Below, piece after piece: positions 1 to 6,685 of a DNA stretch of 8,241 nucleotides (within the stretch, counting starts at the first letter, position 1; every line of letters begins with the position of its first letter). Under the pieces are notes generated by a model. That model saw only the letters and a list, made by a program, of their open reading frames with translations. It ran no database searches and was not told the DNA's origin. The stretch lies in contig VBOC01000177.1 of NCBI GenBank assembly GCA_005877655.1, positions 594 to 8,834 of the forward strand, in the 5' to 3' direction. The position numbers and the translations under genes were made by a program. This DNA is from Ignavibacteria bacterium. Its GTDB lineage: Bacteria > Bacteroidota > Ignavibacteria > UBA10030 > SZUA-254.

Positions 1-983
1 ACCTTGTCTACGGACCGTCTGATCAAGTGGGTCCGTTTCAGGTCATGGATATCATCAAGCCGTTGGAAACGATGTTCGAACCCGAGTGGTTGGCCGGATT
101 CAATCCGAAGGCGCTCACCTGGTACAAAGGCCATCTCTACCAGATTGCCGACAAACTCGGCAATCACCTTGCGCTCGTCTATAACAAGAAACTCCTTCAG
201 AGCCCTCCCCAGACCGACCGGGAACTCATCGACCTGGGCCGCGCCCTCACGCTCGACAAGGACGGGGACGGAAAAATCGATCAGTACGGGCTGGTCTGGA
301 ACTACACGGAACCGTTCTTTTTCATTCCGTTTATGACCGGGTTCGGCGGTTGGGTGATGGATGATCAGGGAAATCCGACATTGAATAATCGCGGAACATT
401 GAGCGGGCTGCGGTTCATCGAGGAGTTGCGCGACAAGTACCGGATGATCCCCGCAGAGGCCGATTATAACATCGCCGATGCGTTGTTTAAAGATGGCAAG
501 GCAGCGATGATTATCAACGGGGACTGGTCATGGTCCGGCTACCGGAAGGCGGGCATCGATCTCGGAGTCGCGCCTCTGCCGAAAATCACCGAAACCGGCC
601 TCTGGTGCGCCCCGATGGTCTCGCCGAAGGGGTATTCCATCAATACGAATGTAACGACAGACAAGCTTCCCATCGTCGCAGAGTTCATACGTTTTATCAT
701 GGCGCCGGAAAATCAACTCCAGACGGCCATCGCGCTTGAAACGATGCCGACCTGGAAGCCGCTCTATGACGACGCGCGTATCAAGGGCGACGAGATTCTC
801 ATGAATTCAGAACAGCAGATCGAGCGCGGCAAACCGATGCCCGTGGTGCCGGAGCTCCGGGCAATCTGGGATGCAATGCGGCCGAGCTACCAGGCGGTGC
901 TCGGCGGCGCCAAGACTCCCGAACAGGCGGCCTGGGATATGCAGAAGCTTGCGCTCCAGAAAATAGCTGAGATGAACGAGTGA
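1..983 (+). CDS. Extracellular sugar-binding protein of a maltose-type ABC importer, 5' partial
   Basis: This is the C-terminal part (about 326 residues) of a family 1 extracellular solute-binding protein. It would sit in the periplasm or on the outer face of the membrane and deliver a sugar, probably a malto-oligosaccharide, to the permeases encoded next. The reading frame is already open at base 3, so the start and signal peptide lie outside the window; the GTG at 27 is internal. Family traits visible are a calcium-loop-like DKDGDGKID (bases 255-281) before a YGL block, the FGGWVMDDQGNPTLN stretch, and KDGKAAMIINGDWSW near bases 492-533, followed by GVAPLP. These order correctly for MalE-type proteins and I see no internal gap. 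The TGA stop shares one base with the ATG of the permease gene, which indicates an operon and translational coupling. The family call is firm; the substrate is inferred from the neighbours. Confidence 0.93.
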   Translation, partial: LVYGPSDQVGPFQVMDIIKPLETMFEPEWLAGFNPKALTWYKGHLYQIADKLGNHLALVYNKKLLQSPPQTDRELIDLGRALTLDKDGDGKIDQYGLVWNYTEPFFFIPFMTGFGGWVMDDQGNPTLNNRGTLSGLRFIEELRDKYRMIPAEADYNIADALFKDGKAAMIINGDWSWSGYRKAGIDLGVAPLPKITETGLWCAPMVSPKGYSINTNVTTDKLPIVAEFIRFIMAPENQLQTAIALETMPTWKPLYDDARIKGDEILMNSEQQIERGKPMPVVPELRAIWDAMRPSYQAVLGGAKTPEQAAWDMQKLALQKIAEMNE

Positions 984-1838
984 TGACAAGAGCGCGCCGG
1001 AATATCTTTGTTTTCGCTTTTGTCGCGCCGGCTTTTCTGATTCTGCTCGGTGTTGTCTTCTATCCGTTCATTTACAACGTGGTGATATCCTTCTCGAACA
1101 TGAATTTGCGGCATATCAAGGACTGGCATCTCTCGGGGATGACTCAATACGTGAAGGTCTTCACGGAGCCCACCGAGCCGAGCTTTTACAATGTTTTTCT
1201 CAAGACCATCATTTGGACGGTCTCGAACGTTTTCTTCCACGTTGTGATCGGGGTCTTTCTTGCACTCCTTTTGAATCAAAAAATAAGGGGGCGTTCGGTC
1301 TACCGGACGCTCTTGATCCTGCCCTGGGCGATACCGCAATACATCGTGGCGCTCACGTGGCGAGGCATGTTCAACTACGAGTACGGCTCCATCAATCTCA
1401 TTATCACGAAGTACCTGCACCTGCCGGCGGTGGAATGGCTCAAAAGCCCCACAGAGGCTTTCCTGGCTTGCATCCTGACGAACGTGTGGCTAGGTTTCCC
1501 GTTCATGATGGTTGTGGCTCTCGGCGCACTCCAGAGCATCCCTCACGAATTGTATGAGGCCGCGGCAATCGACGGGGCTTCATGGTTTGACCGGCTTCGA
1601 AAAATCACACTCCCGTTGATACGGCCTGTCATGATCCCCGCGGTCACGCTCGGAGGTGAGCAATGCGGGGGAGCCCTCGGACCAAACGCACATCCTGGTT
1701 TCGTTCGTCTATAAGGCCGCGTTCAATCTGTATCGCTACGGCTACGCCGCTGCGCTCTCGATGATTATCTTCGTCATCCTTCTGATCTTCAGCCTGAGCT
1801 TCATGCGGCGGACAAAAGCGACGGAGGGGGCGTATTGA
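983..1838 (+). pseudogene. malF: MalF-like sugar ABC transporter permease, broken by a short internal deletion and frameshift
   Basis: This is a membrane permease of a binding-protein-dependent sugar importer, partner of the MalG-like protein downstream. I chose ATG 983, which overlaps the upstream TGA by one base; GTG 980 is possible. The first half shows a membrane segment at about residues 8-35, several more, and the EAA coupling loop (bases 1556-1615, E-A-A...G...I.LP), which contacts the ATPase. The frame then breaks. It reads PAVTLG up to base 1654 and continues as VSNAGEPSDQTHILVSF from base 1656 in another frame, to a stop at 1838. Relatives have about 13 residues between these blocks, of the type TIWTFNNFNVIWL, so about 38 nt are missing. 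The unshifted frame ends after a short nonsense tail at 1714. With the block restored the protein would be near 298 residues, normal for the family. Either a true inactivating deletion or a sequence error. Confidence 0.88.
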
Positions 1839-1871
1839 GGACAGCGAACAGGGCTCATTCTTTCCTGTAAG

Positions 1872-2717
1872 ATGACAAACGCGAAAATACGAAAACACGG
1901 AGTAGGCACGATCCTTACGCACCTCGTGCTGCTGGTCTTCGTTTTGATCGCACTCTATCCCATTCTTCAGATTGTGACAGTCTCCCTAAGGCCGGGGGAT
2001 AAACTGCTCTCAACTTCGCTTGAGATCATTCCGGCCGGAGCAACGTTTAAATGGTACATCGCGCTTTTCACCGAGCAGCCGTTCCTCAGATGGATCCGCA
2101 ACAGCACCATCATCGCCCTCGCCGTGACGGCGACCGGGGTCTGTCTTGCGTCGATGGCGGGCTATGCGTTCTCACGGTTCAGCTTTGCGGGCAAGAAGTC
2201 GGGGATGCTGGCACTGCTCGTCACACAGATGTTTCCCGCAACAATGCTGCTGCTTCCTCTTTACATTATGCTGATCTATTTGAAGCTCATTAATACGTAC
2301 CTCGGTGTGATCATAACGTATACCGCGACGGCGCTCCCGTTCTGTGTGTGGACGATGAAAGGGTATTATGATACGATCCCCTTGAGCCTGGAGGAAGCGG
2401 CGCGGATCGACGGGTGCACTCAGTTCGGCGCATTTCGCAGAGTGATCCTTCCTCTCGCCGCGCCTGCGCTCGTCATCACGGGGCTCTTTTCGTTCATGAC
2501 CGCCTGGGCGGAATACCTCGTGGCCGCTCAGATCCTGCAGGATACCGAGCTCTGGACGCTTCCGCTCGGATTGAAATCGTTTGAGTCGAATATGTCGACG
2601 GAGTGGGGACTCTACGGGGCCGCATCGCTCATCGTCATGATTCCCGTTGTGGGTTTGTTTCTACTCTTGAGCAGGTGGCTCGTTTCGGGATTGACGCTGG
2701 GAAGTGTGAAGGGCTGA
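1872..2717 (+). CDS. malG: MalG-like sugar ABC transporter permease
   Basis: This 281-residue inner-membrane permease is the second channel subunit of the maltose-type importer. It has an N-terminal membrane segment at about residues 12-35, the periplasmic stretch PGDKLLSTSLEIIP, and further segments around 75-100, 110-135, 140-160, 200-220 and 250-270. The EAA loop is intact (E175-A-A...G181...V191-I-L193-P194, bases 2394-2453). The C-terminus LVSGLTLGSVKG closely resembles the usual MalG ending. It begins 33 bases after the malF stop, with no convincing Shine-Dalgarno sequence before the ATG. The length is normal and no residue block appears to be missing, in contrast to the upstream permease. 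No ATPase gene follows; such importers often borrow a shared MalK/MsmK-type ATPase encoded elsewhere. The family call is firm; maltose as substrate is inferred. Confidence 0.94.
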   Translation: MTNAKIRKHGVGTILTHLVLLVFVLIALYPILQIVTVSLRPGDKLLSTSLEIIPAGATFKWYIALFTEQPFLRWIRNSTIIALAVTATGVCLASMAGYAFSRFSFAGKKSGMLALLVTQMFPATMLLLPLYIMLIYLKLINTYLGVIITYTATALPFCVWTMKGYYDTIPLSLEEAARIDGCTQFGAFRRVILPLAAPALVITGLFSFMTAWAEYLVAAQILQDTELWTLPLGLKSFESNMSTEWGLYGAASLIVMIPVVGLFLLLSRWLVSGLTLGSVKG

Positions 2718-2828
2718 ATCAAGCGGAGGCAGCGTGGGGTTCGAAGTGCGCTTCAGAAGCGTGGACAGATGCGCGGTGCGTGCCATTTTTCAATCAGGCG
2801 GGCACCTGCCGGCCCGGGCGGTAGTCCC
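2718..2828. other. Convergent intergenic gap, no clear terminator
   Basis: This gap lies between the ends of malG (plus) and the esterase gene (minus). It is GC-rich and contains a weak CGGGC-N8-GCCCG inverted repeat near 2800-2820. A perfect 10-base palindrome CCCCTAGGGG (2826-2835) overlaps the esterase stop codon. Neither is followed by a T-tract on either strand, so I do not call a rho-independent terminator. Confidence 0.4.
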
Positions 2829-4022
2829 CTAGGGGTATGGAAAGAAGTGGGTCAGGATTCGATCCAGTTTCGATCTCCAGTTCGTCCAGTTGTGCCCCTC
2901 GTGAAACTCTTCGAACGTCACCTTGCCGCCTTTTTCGCGAAGGAGGCGGCTGACGAGTCGCGCCTCGACCTGCGTGTCGTGGATCGTTCCGGTCTGAATG
3001 TAGAACGCGCCGCCAGTCTGCTTTATCCGGTCGAGCAGTTTGATCACCGCAGAATCTGCCTGCCAATAGGCCGGAGATTGTGCCGCAGAGTTGGCAAAGA
3101 AGCCCTCCCTACGAAGAACCGCATAGGTGGAGATGAGTCCGCCCATCGAAGCGCCCATGATAAGCCGATCCCGACGGTTCGGAGAAACCCGGTAGTTTTT
3201 TTGAATGAACGGGGTGACCTCGTTTTCGAGAAAGTCGAGAAAGGCATCGCTCGCAGCATAATCGATCATGCGTTGGTTGCTCGAAGGACTCTTCGGATCG
3301 GTCCGGGGGTCGACAAGAACCGCTACGAGCGGTTGGATGCGCTTTTCCCCTATCAGACTATTGAGGATGATGTCCATCCTGCCGAGTGTGAGATAATCTC
3401 CACCATCCGTGACGTAGATCGAGGGGAGCAGCATGCCCTCTGTATACCCCGAAGGAGTGTACACATAGACGGGATACCTGCGATGGAGAATTGCACTCTC
3501 GATCGAGAGGGTGTCAATGGCGCCTCGCTCCGTTTTGGGGTCTTCGCGATCGGCCGTCGACTCTCGGTATCCGGACATTCGCAATTCCGAGTTCTCTCCG
3601 AAACCTCCTTTCGCCCTACGGGGGTTCAGAGGGTCGAGAATCCAGTTGCTGTCGATCCAGAGCTTATATTCGATTCGTGCATCGATCGGAAGGGTGTCGG
3701 TGCGCCAGAAAAAATTCGTCCCCTCAGCATGGACCATCGGGGAACTGAAAGGATGCCAACCGTTTATTTCACTGGGGACGGCCGCCGTCTTTCCACTGCC
3801 CCGGTAGATGAAATGGACGCTTGTACTCTCGACGACGGGTGCGCCGTGCCGAAGAACATAACGGGCGACGAGGGTGTCTTTCTCCGCGGAGGCGGAAGCA
3901 AGCGTGAGTTGCCGAATAAAATTCTGGAATGTCTGAGGTTTGGCCCCGGGATGAAATGCCAGGAGCAGCAGGACCAGTAGGTACGTTCGCCTGCGTGGTA
4001 TGCTTGCAAGTTGATGTAGCAA
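2829..4022 (-). CDS. Secreted alpha/beta-hydrolase, esterase D / enterochelin esterase-like
   Basis: This is a probable exported ester hydrolase of about 397 residues. From the N-terminus (numbered from TTG 4022) it has a basic stretch RRR, a hydrophobic core YLLVLLLLAF at about 14-23 that looks like a signal peptide, an early-set/CBM48-like beta domain with INGWHPF near 86-92, and the esterase D catalytic domain from about 185 on. The catalytic triad is visible: nucleophile elbow GASMGG (Ser292), the Asp of TIHDTQ (Asp349) and the His of EGHNW (His377). YVTDGGDYL and VAVLVDPR are also typical. The start is uncertain. The frame is open to TTG 4064, but that would overlap the hicA remnant, so I prefer TTG 4022, which leaves a sensible signal peptide; neither has an SD sequence. 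Enterochelin-type siderophore esters, sugar esters or feruloyl esters are all possible substrates. The neighbouring sugar importer hints at carbohydrate esters. Confidence 0.85.
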   Translation of the reverse strand: MLHQLASIPRRRTYLLVLLLLAFHPGAKPQTFQNFIRQLTLASASAEKDTLVARYVLRHGAPVVESTSVHFIYRGSGKTAAVPSEINGWHPFSSPMVHAEGTNFFWRTDTLPIDARIEYKLWIDSNWILDPLNPRRAKGGFGENSELRMSGYRESTADREDPKTERGAIDTLSIESAILHRRYPVYVYTPSGYTEGMLLPSIYVTDGGDYLTLGRMDIILNSLIGEKRIQPLVAVLVDPRTDPKSPSSNQRMIDYAASDAFLDFLENEVTPFIQKNYRVSPNRRDRLIMGASMGGLISTYAVLRREGFFANSAAQSPAYWQADSAVIKLLDRIKQTGGAFYIQTGTIHDTQVEARLVSRLLREKGGKVTFEEFHEGHNWTNWRSKLDRILTHFFPYP

Positions 4023-4035
4023 GCGCGCGGAACGA

Positions 4036-4131
4036 CTATAGGGCGTTTTCGGGGATCTCCGCAATCTTCAGGAGATGTTTCTGGAGACCAATTTTCAGCG
4101 GCTTCTTAGCGTGGATGGGGATGGACTTCAT
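4036..4131 (-). pseudogene. hicA: hicA toxin remnant, internal deletion
   Basis: This 31-codon reading frame starts at an ATG overlapping the hicB stop as ATGA (4131-4128) and ends at TAG 4038-4036. The translation begins MKS and runs directly into IPIHAKKPLKIG, then LQKHLLKIAEIPENAL. The second part matches the C-terminal half of HicA mRNA interferases, a small double-stranded-RNA-binding-like fold (SVPIHGNKPLKIGLLKHLL type). Full HicA proteins are about 70-80 residues. The missing middle includes the conserved G-S-H segment whose histidine is catalytic, so this product could not cleave RNA. The hicB-hicA order with a 4-base overlap is normal for one HicBA subtype. The start codon and both flanks are intact, so the loss is internal and in frame, roughly 37-40 codons. 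The protein identity is read from memory of the family and is good but not searched. Confidence 0.75.
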
Positions 4132-4331
4132 ACCGCAATTTCAAGAACGCGATCTCCGTCTGATGTTTGTACGGGGCCAATCTCGACCGATAGACATCCC
4201 TCGATTGCTTCCCGGATGTTTTTCACCAATTCATCAACACTCTCTCCTTCAGAGGCACACCCGGGGATGGCCGGCACCTCCCCCCAAAAACTACCTTCTT
4301 CGGCCTTGTGGATAACGACTTTGAGTTTCAT
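4128..4331 (-). CDS. hicB: HicB-family antitoxin
   Basis: This 67-residue short HicB protein would normally bind and neutralise the HicA RNase in the cytoplasm. The family pattern is clear: MKLKVVIHKAEEGSFWGEVP, then AIPGCASEGESVDEL, then EAIEGCLSVEI, ending DRVLEIAV. It is a single partial-RNase-H-like domain with no visible C-terminal helix-turn-helix or ribbon-helix-helix, as in many short HicBs. The frame is open to 4382, but the start at ATG 4331 is fixed by the family N-terminus and by a strong SD sequence. The gene overlaps the hicA remnant by four bases, so the two were translationally coupled. With the toxin gutted, hicB is functionally orphaned here unless another HicA exists. It looks complete. 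Confidence 0.9.
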   Translation of the reverse strand: MKLKVVIHKAEEGSFWGEVPAIPGCASEGESVDELVKNIREAIEGCLSVEIGPVQTSDGDRVLEIAV

Positions 4332-4339
4332 TGCCTTTG

Positions 4340-4345
4340 ACCTCC
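4340..4345 (-). promoter_or_regulatory. Strong ribosome binding site of hicB
   Basis: The minus strand reads GGAGGT, followed by 8 bases before ATG 4331. This decides the hicB start over the longer open frame. No comparable site precedes malG, the carbamoyltransferase or the DUF5989 gene, which makes hicB stand out. Confidence 0.8.
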
Positions 4346-4355
4346 GTGTTCTATC

Positions 4356-4379
4356 GATAATATACTGTAATGAATTATC
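4356..4379. promoter_or_regulatory. Candidate operator: inverted repeat over the hicB promoter
   Basis: GATAAT (4356-4361) and ATTATC (4374-4379) form perfect 6-base inverted arms with a 12-base spacer. They cover the proposed -10 box and most of the -35/-10 spacer. The spacing would place the half-sites about 1.7 turns apart, suitable for a dimeric regulator. Toxin-antitoxin operons are usually autoregulated, but this short HicB shows no DNA-binding domain, so the binding protein is unknown. Confidence 0.4.
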
Positions 4380-4387
4380 CAATGCAA
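4359..4387 (-). promoter_or_regulatory. Candidate sigma-70-type promoter of hicB
   Basis: On the minus strand TTGCAT (4387-4382) is followed after exactly 17 bases by TATATT (4364-4359). A transcript would start about 28 bases above the GGAGGT-led ATG of hicB. The region is noticeably richer in A and T than its surroundings. The boxes match consensus at 4 and 5 of 6 positions; the call rests on sequence only. Confidence 0.5.
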
Positions 4388-4490
4388 TAAACGGTTAAGC
4401 AGGTTGGAGCCTTGACATTAGCATCAATCGCATCGAGGATGTTATTATTCGCCACCTGTCTGAGCTGGCGGGAGTGTGTATCTGCAAGGA

Positions 4491-4650
4491 CTAGAAGAGC
4501 GAATAGATGATCCGTCAGAACGATCACCAGACTGAGGAAGACCAGGACGATGATAATTGGTCCAAGCCACCACTTCTTGCGAACCCGCATAAACGCCCAG
4601 AGCTCGGCGAAGATGGAGAGGCGGGAGGATAAATTCTGGAAGAATTTCAT
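4491..4650 (-). pseudogene. DUF5989-type small membrane protein, frameshifted by a short deletion
   Basis: This is a tiny membrane protein found beside NodU-type carbamoyltransferases; its function is not known. From ATG 4650 the product begins MKFFQNLSSRLSIFAELWAF, then MRVRKKWWLGP, then one membrane helix at about residues 30-46, ending in VIVLT at base 4513. Relatives finish with a block like GSAVAPFIYTLF. Here the ending I-Y-S-L-F-stop is present at 4508-4491, but in a different frame and only 4 bases after the last good codon, so about 20 nt are missing. The unshifted frame runs on for a family-unlike tail to a stop at 4375, giving a 91-residue product that overlaps the hicB promoter. 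Repaired, the protein would be near 59 residues, normal for the family. GTG 4656 is an alternative start. No SD sequence is visible. The gene sits 57 bases after the carbamoyltransferase and is likely cotranscribed with it. Confidence 0.75.
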
Positions 4651-4707
4651 GTGCACATCAATTGTTGCTGAAGGATAGTCAGTTCTGGCTATATTAGCAA
4701 GTGTTCC

Positions 4708-6418
4708 TCAATCGGCCTCAAGTATTTTCGAAAACTCCGATTCTGCCCCTTGACTCGCCATCCTTCTCTTGTCGATCAGAAAGGTTCCCATGGCCAGATA
4801 ATCCATTTCGGTAGCCATAAAACAGCGGAATGCATCCTCAGGAGTGCAGACGATCGGTTCACCCCGGACATTGAAGGAGGTATTGATCAACACCGGACAT
4901 CCCGTGTCGTTCTCAAACTGCTTCAGGAGATCATAGAATATTTCATGGTCCTCTCTCCGTAGCGTCTGGAGGCGCGCCGAACCGTCGACATGCGTCACGG
5001 CGGGGATCTTCGTTCTTTCCCCGGGATGCACCTGCGCGGTATAGAGCATGTACGGGCTTAGGCGGTCGAAATCAAAGTAATCGCTCATTCGCTCTTCCAG
5101 CACAACAGGCGCGAAGGGCCGGAAGCTTTCCCTGTGTTTAATTTTGAGGTTCACCTTTTGCCAGTTATCCGGGTTTCTTGCGTCTGCAAGGATGCTACGA
5201 CTGCCGAGAGCCCGAGGGCCAAATTCCATCCGTCCCTGGAACCATCCAACGACCTTCTGCTCGGCCAGACCCCGGCTGACTTTCCGGAGGAACTCCTGGT
5301 AGCCGAGGCGCTCGGATTCAATTCCCCGGCCGTCGAGAAAGCGCTCGATCTCCTCGGATGAAAACGACGGCCCCAGGAAGGCATTCTTCCAGACAAATTC
5401 CCTTTTGTTTCCGAGCAGGGTATTGTAAATATAGAATGCAACGCCCACCGCCCCGCCCGCATCCCCGGCCGCCGGCTGGATGAAGAATTCTTTGAATGAA
5501 GTCTCCTTGAGAATCTTACTGTTTGAAACGCAGTTGAGCGCCACTCCTCCCGCCAGGCAAAGGTTCGGGAGATTTGTCTCCCGATGCACATGCTGTGCCA
5601 GGCGCACAACGACTTCATCGGTGATCTTTTGTAGACTTGCCGCAAGATCCTTGTGGAATTGCGAGAGAGGCGAGTCGGGTTTTCGGCGCGGCTGCCCGAA
5701 GAGGCGCTCGAACCTGCCGCCGGTCATCGTCAGTTTGCGGTCGTAGACAAAATAGTCCATGTTGAGTCGGAAGCTCCCGTCGTTCTTCAGGTCGATGAGA
5801 TTCTTCATGATTAAGTCGTAATAGACCGGAGATCCGTACGGAGCGAGACCCATCACCTTGTACTCCGCGCTATTGACCCTGAAACCCAGGTAGTATGTGA
5901 ACGCAGAATAAAACAGTCCGAGTGAGTGGGGGAACCGGATCGATTTTATAAGTGAGATCGAGTTGCCGCAGCCCATGCCCAGTGTTGTGGTATCCCACTC
6001 TCCGACGCCGTCCATGGTCAGGATCGCGGCCTCACTGAAGGGCGAGACCAGGAACGCGCTTGCGGCGTGCGAGACATGGTGTTCTGAAAAAGGAATCGGC
6101 CCAACGTACGAAAGCTCTTTTTTTATGATGTGAGGGATCCACATCTTTTCCTTGACCCAGACAGGCATTGCCTTGATGAAGGACGGAAAGCCGGTAGGCC
6201 ATGTGGCCAGGTACGTCTGCAGTATCCGGTCGAACTTTTCGAGAGGCTTGTCATAGAAGCCCACATAATCGACCTGCGCTGGAGTAACGCCCGCCTCCCG
6301 CAGGCAGTAATCGATGGCATGAGCCGGGAAGCCGGAGTCGTGCTTCTTGCGTGTAAAACGCTCCTCTTGCGCCGCTGCGATCAATTTGGTAATAACACGA
6401 TATCCCGAGGATGTTCAT
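4708..6418 (-). pseudogene. NodU/SxtI-type O-carbamoyltransferase, frameshifted near the N-terminus
   Basis: The enzyme family transfers a carbamoyl group from carbamoyl phosphate, through a carbamoyl-adenylate, to a hydroxyl of a sugar or metabolite. Nearly the whole protein is present: AAAQEERFTRKKHD at the front, the metal/nucleotide motif SEHHVSHAASAF, DGVGEW, NSAEYKVMGLAPYG, CLAGGVALN, GRMEFGPRALGSRSIL and FNVRGEP (residues 100-111, 125-130, 171-184, 276-284, 384-399 and 504-510, counted from TTG 6384). The true start is ATG 6418, reading MNILGISCYY, but the frame breaks before LIAAAQEERF at 6384. Relatives have about 12 residues there, of the type HDSAACLVKDGK, so about 32 nt are missing, including a conserved His-Asp-Ser. 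A product initiated at TTG 6384 (558 residues) would lack the first beta strand. The gene follows the SxtJ-like gene by 15 bases. The family call is firm; whether the lesion is real is open. Confidence 0.9.
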
Positions 6419-6433
6419 CTCAGCCGGAGGGAC

Positions 6434-6685
6434 TTAGAATTGATGTCTCGATCTCTCGAGCGAATCGCCGATTTGATCCCGACGGGCCCAATAACTTACA
6501 CCCTCGTTAGCCTTCCGGTTCAGGAGATCCTTACGGAGAATCCTGAGCACAACAGCGCCGAGTGCAAATAGCGTGAAATAAACGATCGAGAGTAGAATTC
6601 TCGTATTCACCCAGCCGAGCGCGGAGGCAAAGGCCATCCACCACCGCTTTAACGCGCGAAAGATGTCAAGGAAAGTGTCGCTCAT
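6434..6685 (-). CDS. SxtJ-like small membrane protein
   Basis: This 83-residue protein has one hydrophobic segment at about residues 29-50 (ILLSIVYFTLFALGAVVLRI) preceded by a basic, aromatic N-terminus (LKRWWMAF). A polar tail carries SYWARR and the ending RSRHQF. The pattern NTR-hydrophobic-LLRK-SYW-RHQF recalls small proteins encoded beside NodU/SxtI carbamoyltransferases, including SxtJ of saxitoxin clusters; this is recognised from memory. Biochemical function is not known; a membrane anchor or partner for the carbamoyltransferase is a guess. Its ATG overlaps the stop of the SGNH/TPR gene as ATGA (6685-6682), and its TAA lies 15 bases before the carbamoyltransferase start, so the three genes are very likely one operon. 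It appears complete. Confidence 0.72.
   Translation of the reverse strand: MSDTFLDIFRALKRWWMAFASALGWVNTRILLSIVYFTLFALGAVVLRILRKDLLNRKANEGVSYWARRDQIGDSLERSRHQF

Noticed and set aside
887..1420. 177-codon minus-strand open frame across the binding protein and malF
   Set aside because: Antisense shadow of two well-recognised genes; no domain seen.
1640..1665. Programmed ribosomal frameshift as explanation for the malF break (and the two similar breaks)
   Set aside because: No slippery heptamer at the breaks, and a slip could not supply the 8-13 conserved residues that are absent from the DNA.
2769..3980. 403-codon plus-strand open frame
   Set aside because: It is the exact antisense of the esterase, whose triad and signal peptide are clear. 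The plus-strand translation has no recognisable domain and low-complexity Arg-rich composition.
4055..4076. ATCTCC-N10-GGAGAT inverted repeat in the hicA remnant
   Set aside because: Lies inside the conserved HicA coding block, so it is probably coincidental.
4413..4445. TTGACA on the plus strand as a promoter -35 box
   Set aside because: No acceptable -10 box at 15-19 bases and no plus-strand gene follows.
4450..4470. CGCCA-N11-TGGCG inverted repeat as a terminator after the DUF5989 gene
   Set aside because: Only 5-base arms with a long loop and no T-tract in the direction of transcription.
5151..5645. 164-codon minus-strand open frame inside the carbamoyltransferase
   Set aside because: Same-strand alternative frame of a strongly conserved gene; Arg/Ser-rich nonsense translation.
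6130..6571. Plus-strand open frames opposite the carbamoyltransferase start
   Set aside because: Shadow frames of the carbamoyltransferase and SxtJ-like genes; no start signal or motif.
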